Below, piece by piece: positions 1 to 9,095 of a stretch of DNA of 30,083 bases (positions are counted from its first letter, which is position 1; each line of letters begins with the position of its first letter). Source of the stretch: Trichomonas tenax. Taxonomy: Eukaryota; Parabasalia; Trichomonadida; Trichomonadidae. The stretch spans positions 1-30,083 of the forward strand of contig JALKBU010000628.1 of the NCBI GenBank assembly GCA_023091735.1. Reading direction: 5' to 3'. A model generated the notes under the pieces. It did no database searches. It had not been told where the DNA came from and worked only from the letters and a program-made list of their open reading frames with translations. A program made the translations under genes and the position numbers.

Positions 1-150
1 ATAAAAAAATTAAATTATTTTAAAAATTAACTTAAAAATTAGTTGCTCGGAATTACACTATATATATATATGATGTCGTACATTCTCTATATTTAGAATG
101 GCAAGTAACCCCCCTTATCTACTACTTATCTTCAATCAAAATCCATCAGA
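1..150. repeat. Left-end repeat, inverted match to right end of window
   Basis: This AT-rich segment contains TGGCAAGTAACCCCCC (99-114) followed by TCTACTACTT (118-127). The reverse complement of the window's last ~140 bases carries the closely similar GTGGCATATAACCCCC followed by TCTACTACTT, with ACTATATATA-type runs beside both. The two ends are therefore diverged copies of one repeat in inverted orientation. The likely explanation is that a contig ends in a dispersed repeat at both sides; the alternative is the termini of one very large element. Confidence 0.55.
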
Positions 151-532
151 AAAATATTTAATAAACATATAACATTTGTCACGATAGACATCTTCTATAG
201 ATCCATTTCCTCGGTTTACACAGTTGATACCATATAAATATCAAGTTATTATTTTTGATATGTGATATAATAAAATGAATATATCTCGACTATTATAAAG
301 GTACAAAGAAAGTTTTCACTACAAATAACATTCTGCTATATATAAAGTTTGTGCATATTACAAAACAGATTAATTTCTTTAATTGTATGAGGAAATACAT
401 TCACCTTTTTGCATCCGAGAAAATTCTTTAAACAAATCATTTTTAAAAAAAGGCTATTTTATCACTTGTGATTTAAGATATCTTATAATATGGTATTATG
501 TTAAAATAATTTCGGTTTATAATATAAAAAAA
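151..532. other. AT-rich intergenic stretch, no gene seen
   Basis: No open frame here has convincing composition, and no tRNA- or rRNA-like structure was seen. The stretch is the 3' flank of the minus-strand coiled-coil gene ending at 533 and must hold its 3' end. Confidence 0.5.
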
Positions 533-2029
533 TCACTCGTGCCTTTTATGATGCTTATGAACAGATTGTGTTTGGTCCTGATTCTTTGGCTGGTTTCTAA
601 GAGGGCAGTATGCTTCTATTCTCTTATCCATCTGAATGAGGGCCTCCTCAGAAGCCTTAACTTCGTTTGATGTAAGATTGAATATCTTTGGATCCTTCTC
701 GAAGATCCTGAACTTATTTGTTGTCTTTCTGAGGAATTTATCAAATCTAAGCTTATCTCTGACTATCTTTGCGCAAAGTGATGAGCGGACCTTGCCAAAC
801 AAGTCCTTGACAGCAAGGACGTTCTGTTCAATCTCCTTGCCATCGATTGCGATCTGGTTAAGCTTGGACTGGATCTTGTTGACTTCGTTGGAGGATTCAG
901 CAGCAGCCTGAGTGAAGAACTTCTCAGCCATCTGCTCGGCATCAACGAGGAACTTCTGCATGTTCTTCTCGTGATCATTGAGCTGTGCTTCAAGAGAATT
1001 CTCCATCTCACGAAGCTCGCGACGAACAGAGTTCTGAAGGTCTTGGAGAGCCTTTGCATCGATTGGTTGACGGCGGGAAGCCTGCTTGCGCTCAGCAGTA
1101 AGGATGCGCTGCTTGTGGCTGTTGATACGCTCTGTAAGCTTATCGATAATTGCCTGTTGACGATAGATTTCATCTTTAATTTCGTTGATTTCATCAATGT
1201 ATTGCTCTTGAAGTTCCTTGGTGTGCTCTTCAACCATCTTGTTGAGAGCGATCTCAAGGCACTTGAATTCGAGCATTTGCTGGCGTTTACGCTTTGCAAT
1301 TGTGATAGAATTCTTGTTTTGTAATGCGCTGATTGCTGATGCTGTAAAGAAGTTTATATTCATTGTGTGAACGTTTGGATTAGCGAAAATTGTTGCGCGC
1401 TCAGAAAGCTCGAATTTATCGAAATCGCATCTAAGAAGAAGAGGAACTGCTGTCTGTGGGTTGATTGTCAACATTTTGCGAACAAAAGCAACGAGGCCGT
1501 CCGATGATAAGCTCTTCTTATCAGCAATATCGAGAATTTCGTAAATCACGTCTGGTGGAACTTGCTCGAATCTTTCGTCCGCGAGAGCCGAGTTAATGTT
1601 ATCGGCGACGTTCCTCCAATCCTCTGGTGTGTCAACATTCGACTCAAGATGATCCAGTAAGATTTGAAGATAATCTTTAACCTCAGGAGGATCTATTTTG
1701 TTCTTTGCGATGTACTCATCGATGTAAGTGCGCAAGGAGGCGACATCCCACTGTCCTAGGGACGCGAGAAACGCTAATTCATAGACATTCTTTTTCGTAA
1801 CATCGAATGGCTGCAACTGGCAGGCTTTAACAAACGCAATAAATGTTTCCTCCTCGACGCGTTCGCCTCTTGAGTTATTAACGATGATATCCATTTGGTT
1901 TTGATTATCCGGATTTTGCAAATCGCGCTTGAATTTCTTCGAAAAGCGAGCAAAGACGGTGGAATCGATCTCGTAAGCTTTGTCGTTCCACCACAAGATG
2001 TAAGGAACGGAATATTCGGTGCTGCTCAT
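533..2029 (-). CDS. BTB-like N-terminal domain plus long coiled coil, trichomonad-type protein
   Basis: The 498-residue protein has three parts. Residues ~1-120 resemble a divergent BTB/POZ fold in pattern (IDSTVFARFSKKFKR, then a run of alternating helices). Residues ~120-240 are helical, like the BACK-type linker that often follows BTB. Residues ~240-450 are a heptad-rich coiled coil with many E, K, Q and R, and the C-terminal tail is basic and His-rich (VHKHHKRHE). No signal peptide or membrane segment is visible, so it is probably cytosolic and self-associating. Large families of BTB-like/coiled-coil proteins are known in trichomonads; their roles are mostly unknown. The ATG at 2029 is the first in frame and lies just 3' of an AT-rich leader. 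Codon use is richer in GC than the flanks, which supports real coding. No specific function is assigned. Confidence 0.8.
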   Translation of the reverse strand: MSSTEYSVPYILWWNDKAYEIDSTVFARFSKKFKRDLQNPDNQNQMDIIVNNSRGERVEEETFIAFVKACQLQPFDVTKKNVYELAFLASLGQWDVASLRTYIDEYIAKNKIDPPEVKDYLQILLDHLESNVDTPEDWRNVADNINSALADERFEQVPPDVIYEILDIADKKSLSSDGLVAFVRKMLTINPQTAVPLLLRCDFDKFELSERATIFANPNVHTMNINFFTASAISALQNKNSITIAKRKRQQMLEFKCLEIALNKMVEEHTKELQEQYIDEINEIKDEIYRQQAIIDKLTERINSHKQRILTAERKQASRRQPIDAKALQDLQNSVRRELREMENSLEAQLNDHEKNMQKFLVDAEQMAEKFFTQAAAESSNEVNKIQSKLNQIAIDGKEIEQNVLAVKDLFGKVRSSLCAKIVRDKLRFDKFLRKTTNKFRIFEKDPKIFNLTSNEVKASEEALIQMDKRIEAYCPLRNQPKNQDQTQSVHKHHKRHE

Positions 2030-2169
2030 TGTTTTAATTTTGAAGTTCAGTTATAGCCGTTAAGAAAGGCAGCCGTTACATATTTCGCTATTTAATCTCA
2101 TTCATAATTTGGTTCGATATTTACTTCTTATTCCAGAGTTTTGGGCTAAGTTTCTACACAAAATTCGCT

Positions 2170-2630
2170 TATTTTGGATTTTGATTTATATATTTCATAT
2201 ATATGGACATTTCTCATATGTCTATATTTTCACTTGTGTAGTTTCACTTTTTCTAAAGCAATATAGCTCATATCATGATTTTTGATTTTGAATTTAATAT
2301 TTTCATAAATTTGAATATTTCTCATATATCTATATTTTTCATTTGTGTAATTTCACTTTTTGTAAAACCCCACAGCTCATTTAATGATTTTAGATATTGA
2401 TTTTAATTTTTTACTTAAAAATGAACATCTAACATATTCCTATGCTATTTAGTTGTACAGTTTCACTTTTTTAAAGCATTAAAGTTCGAATCATGATATT
2501 TAAATATGATTTGAATATTTTCTTATATTTGCCAATTTCTTATATATTTATATTCTCTGTTAGTTAAACTTCACTTTTTATCAATCAATATAGTTTATAT
2601 CATGATTTTCTAGGTTCAATTCAAAACATG
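2170..2630. repeat. Tandem array, ~109-bp period, about 4 diverged copies
   Basis: The anchor sequence TTTCACTTTTT or TTCACTTTTT recurs at about 2241, 2350, 2460 and 2569, giving periods of 109, 110 and ~109. Each anchor is followed by a related segment (AAAGC..TATAGCTCATATCATGATTTT, in diverged forms) and by ATTTCTCATATATCTATATTTT. A partial copy lies before the first anchor. The array sits upstream of the BTB-like gene and downstream of the 721-residue protein gene. Confidence 0.8.
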
Positions 2631-2766
2631 ATTTTTTTTTTTTTCTTTGATAATGTTACGCTATAACAGATGATACGGAGAATCTAAATTGAGGAAATAA
2701 TAAGTGAATACATTTATATGAACTTTAACTATAAAATAACATAATAAAACATAAAACAAAACAATT

Positions 2767-4932
2767 CTAAAGCTGGTCTGATAGATCTCTCATTGACTCT
2801 GCACGCTGCCTTCTGATCTTACTCAGCTTCTCTTGTGTCTGGTCAAGTACCGATGATTTCTTCATTCTCTTGGGACTCCTCTTTTGAGGCTGAGGTGGTG
2901 CTTGTCTGCTTAATACCCATCTATTTGCCATTTCAAGTTCCATCAACTCATTTCTTAGAGATTCGCCCTCATCTTTAATTATCTTGAGACCTTCGTTAAT
3001 AACCATTGATAGTTCGTCAAATGATTCTGTCGATACTTCTGTCCTGAAAGCGCTGAGCTCATCAATGATTCTTCTTCTGACAGAGCTGTTGTCATCATAA
3101 AGTTTTGGAAGAGTTTCTTCTTCCCACTCACGTCTCTTCTGTTCGAAAGCTTTTGCGGAACGCTCAAAGGAATCTTTTTCCAACGCCTGGTTCTTGTAGC
3201 GTGTGTCTAACTCTATCTGTCTGAGCTTCAATGCCCTCAAGCGCTGTTCTAGTTCTCTTGCACGACTGTTTTCTCCTTTCCTGATAGCTGCCGAGTTTTG
3301 CCTTTCTCGCTCGAGTTCTCTAATGATTGTGTCGCTGCTTGACTTGAATGATGTTCTTAGGTGATCGAGTTCTTCTTGTAGTTGCTTAAGTTCTTTGATA
3401 TGATGTTCGGCAGACTGTGAATTTCTGACTTCCGCTTCTGATAATATTGTCGTAACATGTTTCGTGTTTTCATCGATTGCTGTGGAAACGCGACGTGAAA
3501 TGTTTTGCTGATCGATATCCATTGGTGAAATTGGAGCCTCTATTAGTTGCGCAATTTCAGTCGAAAGTTTATCTGTGAAGTCATCAAAATCGAAGGCGTT
3601 TGACTGCTGAAGATTTTGCATGCGTATGATCGAAGAAAACTCGCTCGAGAAGATTCTCTTGAAGTTGGCAATTGATCGATCCAACGAACTTGAAAAACCG
3701 GATTCAAGTGGAAACTGAACAGAGTACGGATAGCCTGAATATGGAGACAGGCTTTGACCATTGTTGTAGTATCCGACCTGCTGCGCGGGTGAGTAATATC
3801 CCGGCCCATAGGGAGATCCGTTAGGTGAGAACTGGTTTGGCTGCTGTGGGATTTGTATTGGGGGTGGAGCGTTATTTTGTGGCATTGGGAATTGCTGCAT
3901 GTTTTGCTGTTGAGGAGGCATTTGCATTCCCATTTGTTGCATCGGTGCATTCATTCCGATTTGCGGCTGATTTTGTTGCATATTCATTGACATATGGTTC
4001 GCGTTTGGCTGCATTCTCATTTGGTTCTGGTTTGGCTGCGTTCCCATTTGCATTTGCATTGGATTTTGAACGACTTGATTCTGTTGTTGAATATTTTGCA
4101 TTGGTGGCTGCGACATTGGATTATTTTGGTTCATCACGACGTTCTGTTGTTGGCTCTGTGGCTGCGATTGAATAGGTGCTGGTTTCTCTGGTGGTTTGTC
4201 ATTATTTGTTGGAATTGCAGGAAATGGAACTCCGCCGAATGGATCATCATCTTTTGGCTCTGGTTTCGGCTCTGGAGTCACTGGCTGTGATAGTAACGTC
4301 TTTCTGGACAAAAGTCCGCCCGTTAAAAGTCTCCTTGTCGTTGTTGGAGCAGGAATATCTGGTGTTGGAATATTATTTTCTTGTGTCTCTGTTTTTGTGT
4401 TATCATTCATTGGCATAGCGTCGAAATTGGAAATTGATGGTTTTGGTGGCTCTGCTTTTGGCTGTTCTGGAATTGGATCGAAACCCCTTGACTTAGATTT
4501 TGTCATTGAATTTTGCGGTGATGACATTGGAACAGCATCGAAACCATTCTTCTGTGGCGGAATATCGTTAATAGTTGGAAATGGCTTTGACATCATTTCA
4601 TCTGCTGAATTAAAGCCAGGTAAATCATCGTCATCTTGTTCTATTATGTCTTCAAGTGGTATCGCGTTCTTAGCTTTGATTTGTTTTCGATCTAATTGGA
4701 AATTTGGAGGGCCTTTTATCCCTGAGCTATTTTTCCCGCTTAGTTTTGAGTTTTGATGACTTGGATGAAGAGGGCTGAGTGTTTGGCTGTTTTGGAATGA
4801 AAATGTGTCATTTGTTGCTTCCATATCTGCTCCAAAGCCGGATATTCCAGATATATCCAATTGGAAGGATCCATCTCCGAAGTAGTCTTCTTCGGCTAGC
4901 GCTGGATCATCGACTAATGAAGTCCGCGCCAT
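2767..4932 (-). CDS. Q/N/P/M-rich protein with C-terminal coiled coil
   Basis: The 721-residue protein has an acidic, Ser/Asp-rich N-terminus (~1-60), a Pro/Lys/Asp-rich stretch (~60-250), a strongly biased Gln/Asn/Met/Pro region (~250-400), and a predicted coiled coil (~420-690). The coil is rich in E, K, R and L, and a basic C-terminus follows. The middle is low complexity and likely disordered or condensate-prone. A short conserved-looking stretch is RRLLTGGLLSRKTLLSQ (~200-216). The architecture (disordered N-terminal half, long C-terminal coil) recalls centrosomal or ciliary adaptors such as FBF1, but I cannot show homology. No signal peptide or membrane segment is present. The ATG at 4932 directly follows a poly-A leader (on this strand). 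The antisense frames over the biased region are long but are mirrors of the codon bias. Confidence 0.8.
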   Translation of the reverse strand: MARTSLVDDPALAEEDYFGDGSFQLDISGISGFGADMEATNDTFSFQNSQTLSPLHPSHQNSKLSGKNSSGIKGPPNFQLDRKQIKAKNAIPLEDIIEQDDDDLPGFNSADEMMSKPFPTINDIPPQKNGFDAVPMSSPQNSMTKSKSRGFDPIPEQPKAEPPKPSISNFDAMPMNDNTKTETQENNIPTPDIPAPTTTRRLLTGGLLSRKTLLSQPVTPEPKPEPKDDDPFGGVPFPAIPTNNDKPPEKPAPIQSQPQSQQQNVVMNQNNPMSQPPMQNIQQQNQVVQNPMQMQMGTQPNQNQMRMQPNANHMSMNMQQNQPQIGMNAPMQQMGMQMPPQQQNMQQFPMPQNNAPPPIQIPQQPNQFSPNGSPYGPGYYSPAQQVGYYNNGQSLSPYSGYPYSVQFPLESGFSSSLDRSIANFKRIFSSEFSSIIRMQNLQQSNAFDFDDFTDKLSTEIAQLIEAPISPMDIDQQNISRRVSTAIDENTKHVTTILSEAEVRNSQSAEHHIKELKQLQEELDHLRTSFKSSSDTIIRELERERQNSAAIRKGENSRARELEQRLRALKLRQIELDTRYKNQALEKDSFERSAKAFEQKRREWEEETLPKLYDDNSSVRRRIIDELSAFRTEVSTESFDELSMVINEGLKIIKDEGESLRNELMELEMANRWVLSRQAPPQPQKRSPKRMKKSSVLDQTQEKLSKIRRQRAESMRDLSDQL

Positions 4933-5763
4933 ATTTTTTTTTTTTTGATTTATTTTTAATTTAACAGATTATTGAGTCAATTTTGAGTCCGGAAAAATTA
5001 GCATAAATTGAATACTTTACAAGACGATATATAAAATACATATGGAGGTAGAGAAAGTTTGTCCTTGATGATGTTCTAACCATCCTCGTCCCTTCCACAA
5101 TCACACACTCTGCTTTCTGTCCTACAGCAAAGAACTCTCCCGTTTCTCGTTTTTCAACGAAAGAAATAATTTCATCACCCAAAAAGTACCATCAAAACAG
5201 CTGATTTTCTAGCCTTTTACTGTATATCGAATGGAGAATTGAAATATCACTCCTTATCCTTGCTTTTCTCGTCTAATAAACATTTTTTATATACACTGTT
5301 TTTGTAAAGTATTCAATTTGTGCTGTAATTTTCCGATGCACTCAAAATTGGCATTTCAAGAATTTAAACTTAGAGCAAAAGTGCGGTGATTATGACATGT
5401 AAAAAATATTTTGTCAAATTCTAAAATTACTTGTCAAAAAAATCATTGCATACATGTTTATTTATTTATATAATGACGTTTATGCAATTAACAATAATGA
5501 TTTGGATGGTTTTAACCAATCAGATCTTGTTGAAAAAAAGTGATTTTATAATTGGCTATTTTAGTCGGAATAGGATCAATCACAATGAAGACTCTCGGAA
5601 TTATTCATTACCTAGCTAAGTACAGAGATTGTGTAAAAATCAATAAATCATTGTAATATGAAATCAATCGGTCATATTTTATCATCATGATTATTATAAA
5701 GTGACAGCGATATATTGACATTTAAAAAAAGAAATAATTTGTGATAATTATAACAAAATAACT
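4933..5763. other. Intergenic region with an unusually GC-rich patch at 5042-5190
   Basis: This 830-bp gap separates two minus-strand genes. Most of it is AT-rich, but 5042-5190 is clearly less so. That patch stays open on the minus strand for ~70 codons without an ATG start, so it could be a coding relic or a noncoding RNA. TGACATGTAA, an instance of the recurrent motif described elsewhere, is at 5393-5402. Nothing else is recognisable. Confidence 0.4.
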
Positions 5764-8562
5764 CTATTTAAATAATGAAGCAACAAGAACCTTTCCAAAG
5801 TTCTTAGCAACAAGTGCTTGTGACAAAACCTCCTTTGTTGCATTGTCGTTCTTAAGCTTGTCCTTGATGTATTGCTTTATTTGCTGCTGGAAGTTCTGTG
5901 GCAATTCCTCTTCAAACTCATCAATCTGTGATTTCTTCATCAAGGCAATCCTGCATAAGAACTCTAATGGAATTCCAGCGATGTCACTGTCCTTGATTGT
6001 ATTTGCGGCCTTCTTCATGAGATCGACAGAATCCTTCAATATGAATGTCTCAGACTCGATTGGAACTTGAGCTGACAGCTCTGCGAGAAGCGTTGGGTTG
6101 ACAATTCCCTGGCTTGCAAGAGCGAATGCAATCATTGCGAGAGAACACGTCTGGTCCTTGTCTTCCTTCTCGTCGCACATCTCCCACATGTCTCCAACTT
6201 TGGTGAGAAGAGCCTCCATATCAAGGAAATTAGGGAAGTCCCTGATGAGAACAACTAATGTCTCAGCGACATTATTGATTGCTTCTGGATCATCACCGCC
6301 GATTAAGTTGATGAGGATTGAAACAAGCTCATGAATATCGACTTCTGCAAGATAATCACGCTCTGTGCAGAGCTTAAGAGCCTCAATGACTGGTGAAAGT
6401 GCACGGCCAAGAACTGCAGTATCAATGAATGGGAGAACACCGATAACTTGCCTGACGAAAATTAAAGCATCATTCTTAAATTTTGTAACGTAAGCTTTGA
6501 GTAATTCGAAAACTTCTGTCTCAACATTCTCGATTGAGTCAATGCCACCGATTTCTTGTATTCTTCCCTCGAAAACAGTTCTAACGAATGCACCAGCGGA
6601 TTCTCTATCGATTCTGTATTTCTTCATGATGTCTTTCATCGCTTTGACGGCCGTTTCTGCATTCTCGTTGTTTGCCATCGACTCTGTGACCGTGGCGAGG
6701 CGAGAGAAGACACTCTGAGCAACATCAGGGAGAAGGTTGCGGCAAACGATGTAAAGCATGTTAACAGCTTCTCCCTGTGTCTCTGAGCTCTCACTTGACA
6801 AATCCTGCATTGCGACTTCAGCGAGTTCCTCAGCGACATCTCTCAAGTCGAACTGTGAAACGATATCAGAGAGTGATGTGGCAACAGCATTCCTGTGTGC
6901 ATCTGGGAACTCTCCTTCTCTCTTGACGATTGACAAGAGCTGCGGGATGCGAGCGAATACTCTTTCACGTGTTTCTGTCTCGAACGTTGTTGAAACGGAT
7001 GCAAGGAAGTCCGCAGCAGCTGCAACACATCCAGAGTTGGAAGAGTCCATGAGCTCCATTGCTGTGGCCATCATATCCTCAAGGCGGTCAACGACATAGT
7101 CCTTGTCGACCTCAGCGAGCTGTGCGAAGAACGAAAGAGCAACAGCTTTCTCTTCATCACTTCTTCCTTCAGCGATAAGTGGAACAGAGAACTCAAACAA
7201 ACCTTGTGCAACAGCGAGACCAACTTCGGGTAATGAATCTAAAAGCTGGAGCGCAATGCGAACGAAGAGAGATGTTTTGCCAGCAAACAATGGAAAACCC
7301 TCAACGAATGTCTTAACGTAAACATCGTCTGTGAATAGCTGTGTTTCGATGAGGTTCTCCATAGCCTGGCATGCGTGTTCTCCTGTTAAATCATCGCGTG
7401 GAATGTGAGCGATGACTTTCCTGTAAAGATCGAGATTTGCCTTTTGCATTCTTGATGCCATTGAACGCAATGCATAAAGTGCGCAAACAGCGCTGTTTTC
7501 ATCATCTAATGTCTGCAAAATGATTGAGTTGACGTTGTTTTCGAACTCTTCGTCATCCAAAACTTGATCAGCAAATGGTGCAAGGAAAACTAAGCCTTGC
7601 GGTGGATTCTCGCCTTCGACAAGTAAACGGATATATGTGCTGATGATAACGATTGCTCCTTCATCGAGAAGGTCGAGTTCTGTTTCGCTGAAAAGGTCGA
7701 GAATAGCAATAGCGTTTTCGACTGATGCTGTGACTTCATTGGAGATCACCTCTAAGATTTGCTCCATTGACTTTTCATCAACGAATGGGAATAATTTGAT
7801 CAATGGATGAATTTGTTTGATTCTTTCTTCGAGCGGAACTTCAATGTTAGAGAAAACTCCGATCCTCTCAGCGACACATTTGGCTGTTAGCTTGTTGAAA
7901 CCTTGAATCTGGTACAAATCGTGCAATGCTGGGCAAACTGCGTGAAAATCAGATGTTTCTGCGCATTTCATTGCGGCATTCCATATTGTATCGATGTGCG
8001 GTGCAATAAGAGAGATGTCTGATTTTGTCAATGTGATAACGAGCAACAAAGAACTAATTGGTAGGTCAATATCCAAATTAAGTAAATTATCAATGACAGC
8101 AATAAGATCTTCTTTGTGTTTTACAGCAAAGTCTGACTCTCTGATGAATGTGGCGACAGCAATGAACTGACCGCGGAAGTAATTGTTCTGATCTTCGATT
8201 TTAAGCAAAAATGAAATCAATTCCTGCCAATTCTCTTCAGCTTGTGATAGTATTTCATTTGTAGATTTCAAGATTCCCGATAATGTATTCTTTTCTGTGT
8301 TTTTGATCGCGAATTCGAGTATTGTGTCTCTGAAGATCTTTGCTGACTCCTCTTCTCCATTTTTGTAGTTAATAAGCAAAAGCCTATAGATTCCATTGGC
8401 AAAACCGACTTTAAGTGGCTCATCATTTGATTTTGTGACGTGTTCAGCTAATTCTTTGAATTCTTGTGGCGAAATTTCGTATTCAGGAACAGTGACGGTT
8501 CCTGGCTTTGCTCCCGCTAAAACTGCTTTTCCAAACTCAATTATTTGAGCAATTTTGTCCAT
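5764..8562 (-). CDS. Karyopherin/importin-beta-like HEAT-repeat protein
   Basis: The 932-residue acidic protein is almost entirely paired helices with HEAT-type spacing. Examples are the repeats around ISSLLLVITLTKSDISLIAPH, AVCALYALRSMASRMQ and AVALSFFAQLAEVDKDYVVD, followed by many similar units up to the C-terminus. Length, acidity and the absence of other domains fit importin-beta family transport receptors (importin-4/5 or transportin-3 class), which carry cargo through nuclear pores under control of Ran-GTP. The N-terminus does not show a clear Ran-binding N-domain motif, so the subtype is left open. Other large HEAT proteins remain possible. The ATG at 8562 follows an A/T-rich leader. 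Its upstream region holds a cluster of five TTTACATGTCA-like motifs. Confidence 0.75.
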   Translation of the reverse strand: MDKIAQIIEFGKAVLAGAKPGTVTVPEYEISPQEFKELAEHVTKSNDEPLKVGFANGIYRLLLINYKNGEEESAKIFRDTILEFAIKNTEKNTLSGILKSTNEILSQAEENWQELISFLLKIEDQNNYFRGQFIAVATFIRESDFAVKHKEDLIAVIDNLLNLDIDLPISSLLLVITLTKSDISLIAPHIDTIWNAAMKCAETSDFHAVCPALHDLYQIQGFNKLTAKCVAERIGVFSNIEVPLEERIKQIHPLIKLFPFVDEKSMEQILEVISNEVTASVENAIAILDLFSETELDLLDEGAIVIISTYIRLLVEGENPPQGLVFLAPFADQVLDDEEFENNVNSIILQTLDDENSAVCALYALRSMASRMQKANLDLYRKVIAHIPRDDLTGEHACQAMENLIETQLFTDDVYVKTFVEGFPLFAGKTSLFVRIALQLLDSLPEVGLAVAQGLFEFSVPLIAEGRSDEEKAVALSFFAQLAEVDKDYVVDRLEDMMATAMELMDSSNSGCVAAAADFLASVSTTFETETRERVFARIPQLLSIVKREGEFPDAHRNAVATSLSDIVSQFDLRDVAEELAEVAMQDLSSESSETQGEAVNMLYIVCRNLLPDVAQSVFSRLATVTESMANNENAETAVKAMKDIMKKYRIDRESAGAFVRTVFEGRIQEIGGIDSIENVETEVFELLKAYVTKFKNDALIFVRQVIGVLPFIDTAVLGRALSPVIEALKLCTERDYLAEVDIHELVSILINLIGGDDPEAINNVAETLVVLIRDFPNFLDMEALLTKVGDMWEMCDEKEDKDQTCSLAMIAFALASQGIVNPTLLAELSAQVPIESETFILKDSVDLMKKAANTIKDSDIAGIPLEFLCRIALMKKSQIDEFEEELPQNFQQQIKQYIKDKLKNDNATKEVLSQALVAKNFGKVLVASLFK

Positions 8563-8590
8563 TTTTATTAAAAAATAATAAGACTCAAAC

Positions 8591-8680
8591 TTTACTTGTC
8601 ATAATTTTTATTTACATGTCATAACTATTTCGACATGTCAAATCATGTTTACGTGTCAAATAGAATTTTACATGTCATAT
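8591..8680 (-). promoter_or_regulatory. Cluster of TTTACATGTCA-like motifs upstream of the karyopherin-like gene
   Basis: Five related sites lie within 90 bp: TTTACTTGTCATAA (8591), TTTACATGTCATAA (8611), CGACATGTCAAA (8631), TTTACGTGTCAAA (8648) and TTTACATGTCATA (8666). They begin ~30 bp upstream of the start codon at 8562. Single or paired copies of the same motif occur upstream of other genes in the window, so this is probably a transcription factor site. The protein that would bind is unknown. Confidence 0.55.
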
Positions 8681-9095
8681 TTGATTTGAAAAATGAAAGA
8701 TGAAAATGAGATTATAACTCGTTGATTATGAAATATTTTGATATAATACTTTGATTATATTGAAGTACTCCTATTCTATATAATTTTTAACCATATTAAT
8801 ATCATGTTATTTTAATAAATACAAAACAAAAACTAAGTTTCGTCACCCATCTTTTATAAAAAACATGATCACAAGATGGATTTATTTGCAGTAAAGATGC
8901 AAGATCTATTGCAATCTCCAAAGAATTGTCAATAACTATGAGTTTTTAAAAATCAAATTTTATATTAAAAGTTCGAAAAGCGTTGGTTGATATGATTCAA
9001 ACTAAGAATAAATAAACAAATATTTAGAACAAATAAAAAAAATCAAACAATATAGTAAAACCATAAAATAACAAAGAAAAGTGTATAAATTAAGT
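8681..9095. other. AT-rich intergenic stretch
   Basis: No gene or RNA structure is recognised between the upstream motif cluster of the karyopherin-like gene and the 3' end of the surface-protein pseudogene. Confidence 0.5.

Noticed and set aside
2480..2495. AAGTTCGAATCA as a tRNA T-loop
   Set aside because: It lies in the tandem array, and no acceptor stem, anticodon arm or D-arm is near.
4196..4756. 186-codon open frame on the plus strand
   Set aside because: Antisense to the low-complexity part of the 721-residue gene; its residue bias (F, G, S, V, L) is the mirror of Q/N/P/D codons.
4961..5182. 73-codon minus-strand gene
   Set aside because: No ATG start (begins at TTG), an AT-biased second half, and no recognisable family; kept only as a possible relic.
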